A stretch of 33,630 bases of DNA. Source: a virus. The translations under genes were made by a program, and so were the position numbers. Within the stretch, counting starts at the first letter, position 1. Each line of letters begins with the position of its first letter. The DNA lies in the IMG/VR virus record IMGVR_UViG_3300034190_000422, positions 1 to 33,630 of that record; one strand, given 5' to 3'. The notes under the pieces were generated by a model that did not search any database, was not told where the DNA came from, and worked only from the letters and a program-made list of their open reading frames with translations. This document shows, piece after piece, positions 13,378 to 19,998 of the stretch.

Positions 13378-13831
13378 AAACAAAGAGGATCAGAAAGAGT
13401 ATTGGGAAAAATGGTATGAAAAAAATAAAGAAAGTGTATTAAAAAGGATGAAAGAGTACAACTCAAAAGAAGAAAATAAATTAAAAAAACAGAAGTCCCA
13501 AGCTAATCTACACTTTCGCTATGTGGATATAAAGGGTAGAAGTAGAAAAAATAATATAGAATTTAATTTAACGGAAGAATACTTAGAAAGTATTTATCCG
13601 GCTGACGGCATATGTCCATTGCTAAATATAGCATTAGATTGGGATAGCCCTCCAAGACATGACAGTACTCCTTCATTAGACAGAATTGATAATAATAAAG
13701 GATATATAAAAGGAAACGTACAATGGGTAAGTTGGAGAGCTAATAGACTTATGAGTAATATGCAACCAGATGAAATTCTTATGCTTGCCCAAAACTACAA
13801 AAAGATATATGACAAAGTTCAACTCTCGTAG
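13367..13831 (+). CDS. free-standing HNH homing-type endonuclease, 154 aa
   Basis: The C-terminal half carries the phage HNH pattern: ICPLLNIALDW, then RHDSTPSLDRIDNNKGYIKG and NVQWVSWRANRLMSN. The N-terminal half is lysine-rich and probably binds DNA. Such genes spread by cutting alleles that lack them and commonly settle next to ribonucleotide reductase or DNA polymerase genes. It starts at a GTG inside the end of nrdJ, with AGGAGGGG five bases upstream, and its TAG stop lies inside the tRNA-Arg gene. It looks more A-rich than its neighbours, consistent with recent arrival. Confidence 0.85.
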   Translation: MGYKNKEDQKEYWEKWYEKNKESVLKRMKEYNSKEENKLKKQKSQANLHFRYVDIKGRSRKNNIEFNLTEEYLESIYPADGICPLLNIALDWDSPPRHDSTPSLDRIDNNKGYIKGNVQWVSWRANRLMSNMQPDEILMLAQNYKKIYDKVQLS

Positions 13832-13897
13832 CTCAATGGATAGAGCAACAGACTTCTAATCTGTAGGTTGCAGGTTCGAGTCCTGCCGAGAGTGCCA
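13822..13897 (+). tRNA. tRNA-Arg (anticodon TCT), CCA encoded
   Basis: A full cloverleaf can be drawn: acceptor ACTCTCG/CGAGAGT (13822-13828 with 13887-13893), D stem GCTC/GAGC, anticodon stem ACAGA/TCTGT with anticodon TCT at 13855-13857, variable AGGTT, T stem GCAGG/CCTGC with loop TTCGAGT, discriminator G and encoded CCA at 13895-13897. All four stems are perfect. It reads AGA and by wobble AGG, the dominant arginine codons in the phage genes checked. The HNH stop codon overlaps tRNA positions 8-10. Confidence 0.97.
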
Positions 13898-13906
13898 AAT
13901 AAATAC

Positions 13907-13935
13907 TTGACAATAATAATAAACTATGATATACA
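13907..13935 (+). promoter_or_regulatory. strong sigma70-type promoter for the Hsp20 gene
   Basis: TTGACA (13907-13912) is a perfect -35 box. A 17-base spacer leads to TATACA (13930-13935), which matches the -10 consensus at four of six positions. It lies in the gap between the tRNA and the Hsp20 gene, and predicts a transcript starting near 13942, exactly where a stem-loop begins. It implies use of host RNA polymerase; no phage RNA polymerase gene is seen in the window. Confidence 0.75.
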
Positions 13936-13942
13936 CTAAGAA

Positions 13943-13964
13943 GGGAACGCCACAATGGGTTCCC
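13943..13964 (+). promoter_or_regulatory. 5' UTR hairpin of the Hsp20 transcript
   Basis: GGGAAC (13943-13948) pairs with GTTCCC (13959-13964). Inside, CCA pairs with TGG around a CAA loop, with one bulged G. Placed at the predicted transcription start, such a stem-loop can shield the mRNA 5' end from decay. It lies 27 bases before the Hsp20 start, so it should not block the ribosome binding site. Confidence 0.55.
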
Positions 13965-13990
13965 AAACATCTTGCTTAAAGGAGATAAAA

Positions 13991-14431
13991 ATGTTTACAG
14001 AGTTTATGAACAACCATGTTGTAGGTTTAAATGTTTTATTTGACGAGTTAAAAACAATGCAGGGAAATGCTGAGAAGGGGAACTTTCCTCCTCACAGAAT
14101 AACTAATTATAAAAATGAAAAGTACTACTTAGAATTTGCAGTGGCCGGGTACTCTAAAGAGGAGTTAAACGTAGAGCTAACAGAATCAGATATTCTTGAG
14201 ATTAGTTCTAATGGATCAGAGCAAATGTACAACAAACTCATTGGTGCTAATGGCGATACAGATTGGAAATGTACATATGATGGTCTTGCTTCTAGAGCTT
14301 TTAAGAAAGAGTTTAAGTTGTCTCCCTTTATGGAAATCAAAGAGGTAACATATACGAATGGTATTCTTACAATAGCTATCTACAAAAAAGTTGTAGACGA
14401 GAAAGAAACAAAAACATTTGAAATTAATTAA
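13991..14431 (+). CDS. Hsp20/alpha-crystallin-like small heat shock protein, 146 aa
   Basis: Small heat shock proteins form oligomers that hold unfolded proteins. The core resembles an alpha-crystallin domain: YYLEFAVAGYSKEELNVEL is the characteristic early strand-loop region, followed by RAFKKEFKLSPFMEIKEVTY and the NGILTIAIYKK strand; the protein then ends in a short charged tail. The frame is open to 13955, but AAAGGAGAT directly before the ATG at 13991 decides the start. It has its own promoter and 5' hairpin. Hsp20 genes are known in marine T4-like cyanophages; the role in a podovirus-like phage is unknown, perhaps virion assembly or stress protection. Confidence 0.85.
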   Translation: MFTEFMNNHVVGLNVLFDELKTMQGNAEKGNFPPHRITNYKNEKYYLEFAVAGYSKEELNVELTESDILEISSNGSEQMYNKLIGANGDTDWKCTYDGLASRAFKKEFKLSPFMEIKEVTYTNGILTIAIYKKVVDEKETKTFEIN

Positions 14432-14437
14432 CAGGAG

Positions 14438-14459
14438 GGGGAGGCAGAAATGTCTCCCC
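14438..14459 (+). other. 9-bp GAAA-tetraloop hairpin after the Hsp20 gene
   Basis: GGGGAGGCA (14438-14446) pairs with TGTCTCCCC (14451-14459), with one G-U wobble, closed by a GAAA tetraloop, a very stable combination. It starts seven bases after the Hsp20 stop and lies nine bases before the next ATG. No T-run follows, so it is more likely a 3' stability or processing element than a full terminator. Confidence 0.6.
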
Positions 14460-14467
14460 TATAACCT

Positions 14468-14608
14468 ATGTCAAAAGAAGTAAATAAAAAAATCTTAGAA
14501 ACCTATCCAGTAAAAAAGAAAACAAGTATTGGTATGTCGGTTCTTTCCAGACCAACTAACAAATCAAAACGTAAAGCTTGGAAACCTTACAAAGGACAAG
14601 GAAAGTAA
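14468..14608 (+). CDS. very small basic protein, 46 aa
   Basis: A lysine-rich 46-residue frame ending in a proline/lysine/glycine tail (KAWKPYKGQGK). Its stop shares a base with the next start (TAATG), as elsewhere in this genome. The C-terminal GMSVLSRPTNKSKRK then KPYKGQGK pattern is similar to tiny proteins seen in other marine phages, by recollection only. It probably binds nucleic acid given its charge. No ribosome binding site is obvious because the hairpin sits just upstream. Confidence 0.6.
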   Translation: MSKEVNKKILETYPVKKKTSIGMSVLSRPTNKSKRKAWKPYKGQGK

Positions 14609-15066
14609 TGAGTAAATTCTTAAAGTTAGACAATGAAGTATTTAATATTTTTTGGCCTGACTTGAGTAAACTTTTTATAAAGGTTATTAAAACTCAAGCA
14701 TCAGGAAGAGATAGCCTTGAGCTACTACACACAAAGATTTCTAATAATCTATTAGATGTGTGGGTCTACAGAGGAGAAGATGGTGTATACAATGATGATG
14801 GCGTTATTGAGGCTGCATTCTGCACAACCATCACAGAGTATCCCGATAAACGTAGTCTCTTCTGGGGATATATGTCAGCAGATAATAATACTATGAATAA
14901 CTGGAAAGAATCTTTATGGACTACTCTTAGAAACTATGGCAATCAAAATCAATGTGACTGCATAGAATATTTTTCAAACAGAACAGGATGGACTAGAGTG
15001 TTAGAAGAAAACGATGACGTTGAAAACATTGAGCCGATAGGGACTATATTTGAGATTAAATTATAA
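14608..15066 (+). CDS. GNAT-like hypothetical phage protein, 152 aa
   Basis: The layout resembles small phage proteins with an acetyltransferase-like (GNAT) fold: an N-terminal helix pair with FWPDLSKLFIKV, a strand region LDVWVYRGEDG, IEAAFCTTITEYP, a LFWGYMSADN segment, and a final GWTRVLEEN region. The acetyl-CoA loop is not clear, so enzymatic activity is uncertain. The frame is open to 14578, but the TAATG overlap at 14608 is preferred. It is coupled to the glycosyltransferase gene that follows (TAATG). Confidence 0.55.
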   Translation: MSKFLKLDNEVFNIFWPDLSKLFIKVIKTQASGRDSLELLHTKISNNLLDVWVYRGEDGVYNDDGVIEAAFCTTITEYPDKRSLFWGYMSADNNTMNNWKESLWTTLRNYGNQNQCDCIEYFSNRTGWTRVLEENDDVENIEPIGTIFEIKL

Positions 15067-15866
15067 TGACAACAGATAACACCATACCTAATATTTATAT
15101 TGGTTATGACTCTAGAGAGGACCAAGCTTATAGAGTTTTAAGAGAGTCAATCTTGGATCATACAAGCGCACCTGTAAATATTATTCCCTTGAAACAGGGG
15201 CGACTTAGAGATATTAATTTTTACAGACGAAGCTATTATGTATCGGGTGACGGTACTAAGTTAGATGACACAGACAGGAAACCATTCTCTACAGAATTTA
15301 GTTTTACCAGATTTCTTGTACCGTTTCTAAATATGCATAGAGGTACTGCTCTTTTTATGGACTGTGACATGCTGGTGAGATCAGATATTATGGAAGTTTT
15401 CGATATTCCTAAACACTCAGAGAGGAAAGCTCTCTGGTGTGTCAAACATGACTATAATCCTAAGTCTTCTATCAAGATGGATGGACAGGTACAGCAGCAG
15501 TATAGTAGAAAGAACTGGTCTTCTTTTATGTTGTGGTCCTGTAGCCACCCCGATCATAAAAATCTTACTATAGATGATGTCAATTTAAAAACTGGTTGGT
15601 ACTTACATAACTTTCAGTGGTTAGATGACAAAGATATTGGAGAGATTGATCAAGCATGGAACTGGTTAGACGGGCATTCGGATGATACCCTTAATGCAAA
15701 GAATGTACACTTTACAAGTGGTGGTCCTTGGTTTAAAGAATGGGAACCAAAGCAAAGATCAGATGCTAAGTATGCTTTAGAGTGGGAAGTTTTATCAGAC
15801 AGTATTGAAGTAGAGGAAGTTCTCGGAAAGGAGAAACAATTAAAATGGAAAAAATCTTATGTTTAA
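15066..15866 (+). CDS. GT-A-fold glycosyltransferase, 266 aa
   Basis: Transfers a sugar from a nucleotide-sugar donor. The N-terminus PNIYIGYDSREDQAYRVL and the metal-binding D-x-D in LFMDCDMLV (Asp99, Asp101) follow the GT8-like pattern. Later segments such as TGWYLHNFQWL and HFTSGGPW fit the acceptor side. No membrane segment, so cytoplasmic. The acceptor is unknown: possibilities are host surface polysaccharide, phage DNA or a virion protein. It overlaps the next glycosyltransferase gene by 8 bases, suggesting the two work together. Confidence 0.75.
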   Translation: MTTDNTIPNIYIGYDSREDQAYRVLRESILDHTSAPVNIIPLKQGRLRDINFYRRSYYVSGDGTKLDDTDRKPFSTEFSFTRFLVPFLNMHRGTALFMDCDMLVRSDIMEVFDIPKHSERKALWCVKHDYNPKSSIKMDGQVQQQYSRKNWSSFMLWSCSHPDHKNLTIDDVNLKTGWYLHNFQWLDDKDIGEIDQAWNWLDGHSDDTLNAKNVHFTSGGPWFKEWEPKQRSDAKYALEWEVLSDSIEVEEVLGKEKQLKWKKSYV

Positions 15867-17571
15867 AAATGTAACTGTAGTAACTTCCTTTTCAGAGGAT
15901 GGCTGGGAAACATATGCTAAAGATATGGTCTGGTCTATTGCGGAACATTGGGACCCAGCCATTAAAGTTATTGCTTATTATCATGACTTTGATATTAACA
16001 CAAAGGACCTACCTAAATCTAAAAGTATTGAATACAGAAACTTAAATGATTTGAATGAGCTTATTGAATTTAGAGAACGGTTTAAGGAATACGATGGCAC
16101 CATGGGTGGTAAAACATCCTACACCTTTAGGCTAGACGCTATAAAATTTTGCCATAAGGTTTTTGCTATCACAGACTGTGCATTTAATTTATCAGAGACG
16201 ATGGAAAAGCCGGGATGGCTTGTGTGGTTGGACGCAGATACGGTAGCTGTTCGACCACTTAATAGACACCAATTATTACAGAGCCTTCCAAAAAATTCTG
16301 ATATAGTACATCTGGGAAGAAAAAATTTTACATATAGTGAAACATCTTTTATTGGTTTTAATTTAGAAAGCCAACCACCCGTAGACTTCTTGGGAGATTT
16401 TCTGGGAGCATACTTATCAGGAGAACTCTTTCATTACAGAGAATGGCATGATGGTTTTATTTTTGAGAGACTTATAACAATCTATAAGGCTCATGGATTA
16501 AAGTTCCATGATTGGACAGGTAGCCTTGACATTAAAAGTATGACGGAGGGTAAGCAAGCTTTTGATTTATTTCCGCTATCAGATTATGTAAAACACAAAA
16601 AGGGTGCAAAGAAAAAGAAAAGCTTAAAGCTGCCACTTAGTGTAGACCCATCAGTACATGTATCAGTGGCAGAAGCAAAACCAATACCAATCGTAATTCA
16701 ACCTAGAGACTGTATGCCAAAGGAAGACATTCAGAATAATGTAAAACAAAACACTAAGATTATTAAGAAGTGGGTTGGTAGAGCAAGTCCTAACGACGAG
16801 GTTGCTCTTATCGTTTCTGGTGGATCAAGCACTGACTTTGATAAGGTTAGGTCTATCATTAAAATGGAAGGTGAGGAAAGAACAAAGGTGGTATGTGTTA
16901 AACATTCTTATCCTACTCTCCTTAAAGAAGGTATCTCTCCTTGGGCATGTGTAATCCTAGACCCTAGACCTATTGAAGGTATAAGTACACATGGTGTTGT
17001 ACGAAAAGATTTGTTTAAAACGATTGATAAGAAGACAATCTTTATGCCAGCATCTATGACTGATCCCTCTATTACCAAACTTATTAAAAAGAAAACAAAT
17101 AATATTATTGGATGGCATGCATTCACACAATCACTTCAAGAAAATCAAAAAGATAAGCTTGTTAATAATGCAGTAAAGGTAAATGAAGAGCTTGGTATTG
17201 CAGAAGGGGCTACCATGATTACCGGAGGAACCTGTGCTGCTATGAGATCGATAGGCATTATGCACACACTAGGGTTTAGAAAGTTCCATCTGTTTGGTTA
17301 TGACTGTTCTTTCCCAGAGCCATCCGAAGAAGAAAAAGAAAAACTATTAGAGGATGGAAAGCCTAAGTATCTAAAGGTAGGTATTAAAGATAAAGAATAC
17401 TGGACAACGGGAGAACTTATTGCTATGGCACAAGATTGTGAAAAGCTTTTTTCAAAAGAAGATGTTGACATGAAGATTAATTTTCATGGAGAGGATACCC
17501 TTGTTGCTTCTTGTTGGGAACTATCTCCAGTACATCAACTAAAACACTATCATCAAGTACTAGATTTATAG
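15859..17571 (+). CDS. two-domain protein: glycosyltransferase fused to a DUF115/Maf-like domain, 570 aa
   Basis: The N-terminal part (about 1-240) looks like a second GT-A glycosyltransferase, with WLVWLDADTVAV (Asp125, Asp127). A lysine-rich linker (KHKKGAKKKKSLKL) leads to a C-terminal Rossmann-like domain resembling DUF115/MAF motility accessory factors: ALIVSGGSS, SPWACVILDPRP, ITGGTCAAMRSIGIMHTLGF and FHLFGYDCSF. Maf-type proteins put nonulosonic acid sugars on flagellin, so this fusion may glycosylate a protein or handle sialic-acid-like sugars. That link is inferred. An AGGAGG ribosome binding site for the holin gene follows at once. Confidence 0.7.
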   Translation: MFKNVTVVTSFSEDGWETYAKDMVWSIAEHWDPAIKVIAYYHDFDINTKDLPKSKSIEYRNLNDLNELIEFRERFKEYDGTMGGKTSYTFRLDAIKFCHKVFAITDCAFNLSETMEKPGWLVWLDADTVAVRPLNRHQLLQSLPKNSDIVHLGRKNFTYSETSFIGFNLESQPPVDFLGDFLGAYLSGELFHYREWHDGFIFERLITIYKAHGLKFHDWTGSLDIKSMTEGKQAFDLFPLSDYVKHKKGAKKKKSLKLPLSVDPSVHVSVAEAKPIPIVIQPRDCMPKEDIQNNVKQNTKIIKKWVGRASPNDEVALIVSGGSSTDFDKVRSIIKMEGEERTKVVCVKHSYPTLLKEGISPWACVILDPRPIEGISTHGVVRKDLFKTIDKKTIFMPASMTDPSITKLIKKKTNNIIGWHAFTQSLQENQKDKLVNNAVKVNEELGIAEGATMITGGTCAAMRSIGIMHTLGFRKFHLFGYDCSFPEPSEEEKEKLLEDGKPKYLKVGIKDKEYWTTGELIAMAQDCEKLFSKEDVDMKINFHGEDTLVASCWELSPVHQLKHYHQVLDL

Positions 17572-17580
17572 GAGGATATT

Positions 17581-17985
17581 ATGTTAGGAATTGCAGAGAG
17601 TGTTATTGGAGTAGCTGGTAAAGTCCTTGATAAATTTGTAGAGGATAAAGATTTAAAAACTAAACTTGACGCAGAACTTAGATCACAATTAATTAATCTA
17701 GATACTCTTCAAGCACAAACAAATATGGAACAAGCCAAACATGATTCTATTTTCGTTGCTGGGGCAAGGCCAGCTATCATGTGGATATGTGCCTTTGCTT
17801 TGGCTTGGCAGTACATCCTAGCCCCTATGGGAGCATGGGCATTAGCTGTATGGTATCCTGTTGTAACACTCCCAGAGCTAGGCACTGAGGAGCTTACAGG
17901 GCTTATCATGGCATTACTCGGATTGGGAGCAGCTAGGTCATACGAAAAATCTAAGGGCGTAGCAAGGAACAGTATGAATAGGTAG
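17581..17985 (+). CDS. holin, GTA 3-TM type, 134 aa
   Basis: Resembles the holin family linked to gene transfer agent release in alphaproteobacteria. An N-terminal amphipathic helical region (GKVLDKFVEDKDLKTKLDAE) is followed by hydrophobic spans around FVAGARPAIMWICAFALAW, ILAPMGAWALAVWYPV and LTGLIMALLGLGAARSYEK. It would make the inner-membrane hole that starts lysis. It is encoded on the early/middle strand, whereas the M15 endolysin lies in the late operon on the other strand. AGGAGG precedes the start. The family is the best host clue in the window. Confidence 0.85.
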   Translation: MLGIAESVIGVAGKVLDKFVEDKDLKTKLDAELRSQLINLDTLQAQTNMEQAKHDSIFVAGARPAIMWICAFALAWQYILAPMGAWALAVWYPVVTLPELGTEELTGLIMALLGLGAARSYEKSKGVARNSMNR

Positions 17986-17990
17986 TTAAT

Positions 17991-18398
17991 ATGTTAAATG
18001 AAAAACAAGAGAAGTTTGCACAAGCGTATGTCTTAAATCATAATGCTACTGATGCAGCAAAAACAGCAGGGTACTCTGATAGATCAGCTTATAACCAAGG
18101 TTATAGGCTTCTACAAGAAGAGGCTGTAAAGGAAAGGATTGAAGAGTTATCAAGAGACTTAACAACTAATGTAGATGTTGTGTCTGAGATTGAAAAACAA
18201 TATGAGTATGCTAAAGGTCAAGGACATATCAATAGTGCTATTAAGGCTCTTGAACTTTTGTCAAGAGTAAGAGGTAATACCGTTGATATAGGGAAGAATG
18301 TAGAAAAGGATGAGCTTGTAAACATGGTGGTAGGTTGTCTACAAGTTTTAGGTAAGGAAGAAGTAGATAAGATTATATCGAAGTGTACCTTTGATTAA
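17991..18398 (+). CDS. terS: terminase small subunit, 135 aa
   Basis: The Terminase_2 pattern is clear: LNEKQEKFAQAYVLNHNATDAA, KTAGYSDRSAYNQGYRLL and VKERIEEL, the N-terminal helix-turn-helix used to recognise phage DNA for packaging. The C-terminal half is helical and should mediate ring assembly and contact with the large subunit. No large subunit follows; the gene is the last on this strand and meets the late genes head-on. The large subunit therefore must be encoded elsewhere, probably beyond the right edge. Confidence 0.88.
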   Translation: MLNEKQEKFAQAYVLNHNATDAAKTAGYSDRSAYNQGYRLLQEEAVKERIEELSRDLTTNVDVVSEIEKQYEYAKGQGHINSAIKALELLSRVRGNTVDIGKNVEKDELVNMVVGCLQVLGKEEVDKIISKCTFD

Positions 18399-18428
18399 GG
18401 CGGCATAGCCTGTTGAGAAATCATTTTT
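18392..18428 (+). terminator. weak terminator-like structure at the convergent junction
   Basis: TGATT (18392-18396) can pair with AATCA (18419-18423), enclosing a small GGC/GCC stem, and is followed by five T's. It lies where the plus- and minus-strand transcription units meet, where a terminator is expected. The stem is interrupted and weak, so this is a tentative call. Nothing stronger is seen in the 72-base gap on either strand. Confidence 0.25.
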
Positions 18429-18470
18429 GAGAAGAAGAACCAAGTTGTTTCAAAAAGCTCATAAATAATT

Positions 18471-18818
18471 TTACATCTCCTCTTTTATTATTGGATGTTT
18501 ACCATTATGCATGTGCGACAATTTGTCTACACCAGCCTCTAAAACTTCTATTCTAGTTTCCATGCGTTCTAAACTTCTATGAAGTTTCTCCCTATTATCA
18601 GGAGATAGTATACCCGATAGTGTATTAATTTTATTTTCAGTCACCTGTGTACTAATATTATTTTTTTCTAGATTCTCAAATAGTTCATTTATATTTTTTT
18701 GAATACTTTTTACATCGTCTTCTAACTCAATACATTTCTGCCGAGTCACAACAAAGCTTGTAATTACAGAGATTAACATACCACCCAATGTGATCAGCAG
18801 TCTAGCGTCCAACTCCAT
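18471..18818 (-). CDS. membrane-anchored coiled-coil protein, possible inner spanin, 115 aa
   Basis: The N-terminus has one hydrophobic span (LLITLGGMLISVITSFVV) followed by a long charged coiled coil (CIELEDDVKSIQKNINELFENL, later LERMETRIEVLEAGVDKL). That layout matches inner-membrane spanins, which help disrupt the outer membrane after endolysin action, and also unclassified phage membrane proteins. No paired outer-membrane lipoprotein overlaps it. The frame is open to 18836, but the ATG at 18818 overlaps the endolysin stop (TGATG) with GGAG upstream. It is the last gene of the late operon. Confidence 0.6.
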   Translation of the reverse strand: MELDARLLITLGGMLISVITSFVVTRQKCIELEDDVKSIQKNINELFENLEKNNISTQVTENKINTLSGILSPDNREKLHRSLERMETRIEVLEAGVDKLSHMHNGKHPIIKEEM

Positions 18819-19195
18819 CAGTAGCTCCACACCCAAGGCCGAGAATGACTATCCTCATTCATATTATCAAGATGTATAAACCTATTTTCTGCCGGACCTT
18901 TTTGAGAAATACCTATTCCGCTCATACCATGTTTAATAGCAATCTGAATTAACTTGTAAGCAACGGTTCCCATACACACTATGTCAACTGCTCTACCATA
19001 AGTATGTGGAGAGTTTGCAGCGCCACCTATTTTAGCATTATGTTCAGGGCTTCTATATCCTGAAGATACAATTAAAGGTCTATCTATTTCCCTTCTAATA
19101 TTAACAAGCATAGACATAAAGTCTTCCTGCATATTACATGCACCAGTACCTCTACACTCAAGCTCATTGACAGTAAAGTATTCCCAATTAAGCAT
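18818..19195 (-). CDS. M15-type peptidase endolysin, 125 aa
   Basis: Resembles zinc D,D- or L,D-carboxypeptidases of the Peptidase_M15_3 type, which cut peptidoglycan stem peptides. The zinc-site pattern is complete: SSGYRSPEHN near 44-53, SPHTYGRAVDI with His64 and Asp71, and RFIHLD with His108. It is short, with no cell-wall-binding domain and no signal peptide, so release would depend on the holin. It is the second peptidoglycan hydrolase in the window, besides the secreted SleB-type enzyme. Confidence 0.88.
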   Translation of the reverse strand: MLNWEYFTVNELECRGTGACNMQEDFMSMLVNIRREIDRPLIVSSGYRSPEHNAKIGGAANSPHTYGRAVDIVCMGTVAYKLIQIAIKHGMSGIGISQKGPAENRFIHLDNMNEDSHSRPWVWSY

Positions 19196-19207
19196 ATTAA
19201 ACTCCTA

Positions 19208-19987
19208 TTATGATTCATTCTTAATATAGACAACAGAAAAGTCAGCAGACACAAGATTGTTTGATCCTGAACTAGATGCTCTCATCTCAAGGTCAGTCTT
19301 TTCCTGTACTTCAATTGGATACTTGAGAACAAAATCTGCTACACCACCAGCCCCAATAGTTTGTTTAATCATAGTTCTAAATACACCGCCAAAATTTCTT
19401 TGTATTGCTCTAATAGCGACGTACTGGTTAGCATTTGTTGTTCCTGTTGCTACGGTAAAGTGATCAAAGTATCCTGTATATCCTGCAGGTACTGTCCATA
19501 TTCCCATAAGAGTTTGGTTCTCTCCCAGTGTAATCTTGGCATAGATAGTGGCAGGAACACCAGCAGTTACAGTACCTACACCTACATAGATATCACCCGC
19601 TGCTGTACCTCCTGATCCTGCTGTCAGAACATATGCTCTGGTTACTCTAAGAAAAGAGACGGTAGTATTTACTGCTGTCTGACCATTGAGAGTTACAATT
19701 TCCTCTGCCTCGTTGTAGTCTGCATCAAGACCTTGAACAAGAATAGTCCTTGCTCCTGTACCTGCAGCAGTATCATTAGTAGAACTAGATGAAACTTTCA
19801 TTACAGTAGCTGCAGACGGGTAGGCATAGATACCACCAGCATCCCAGACAGTTTCTTCAGTACCATTAATATCTGGATTAAATCCAAATTTAAAGATGAC
19901 CTTGTGATCATATATTTGATTACGAGATACCTGTAAATTAAACGGTTCTACTCGTCCGTTCTTTGTTATACTTGGAATAACACTCAT
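19208..19987 (-). CDS. virion structural protein of the marine phage type, 259 aa
   Basis: A beta-rich protein low in cysteine, with many Thr, Ser, Gly and Val residues. The start SVIPSITKNGRVEPFNLQ, TNDTAAGTGARTILVQGLDA and the VPAGYTGYFDHFTVATG region resemble a virion protein type common in marine tailed phages. Its exact location in the particle is unknown; tail or capsid decoration are both possible. It sits between the largest ejection-type protein and the endolysin in the late operon. Confidence 0.65.
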   Translation of the reverse strand: MSVIPSITKNGRVEPFNLQVSRNQIYDHKVIFKFGFNPDINGTEETVWDAGGIYAYPSAATVMKVSSSSTNDTAAGTGARTILVQGLDADYNEAEEIVTLNGQTAVNTTVSFLRVTRAYVLTAGSGGTAAGDIYVGVGTVTAGVPATIYAKITLGENQTLMGIWTVPAGYTGYFDHFTVATGTTNANQYVAIRAIQRNFGGVFRTMIKQTIGAGGVADFVLKYPIEVQEKTDLEMRASSSGSNNLVSADFSVVYIKNES

Positions 19988-19998
19988 ATTTTATTCCT

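Noticed and set aside
13822-13897. tRNA-Arg as a phage integration (att) site
   Set aside because: The tRNA is complete, has no flanking duplicate of its 3' end that I can see, and no integrase gene is present.
13955-13990. Upstream ATG start for the Hsp20 gene
   Set aside because: The 12 extra codons overlap the 5' UTR hairpin and the AAAGGAGAT ribosome binding site of the ATG at 13991.
18899-18980. TTGACA on the minus strand as a late promoter
   Set aside because: No -10 box at suitable spacing, and it lies inside the endolysin coding sequence; the true late promoter is probably beyond the right edge.
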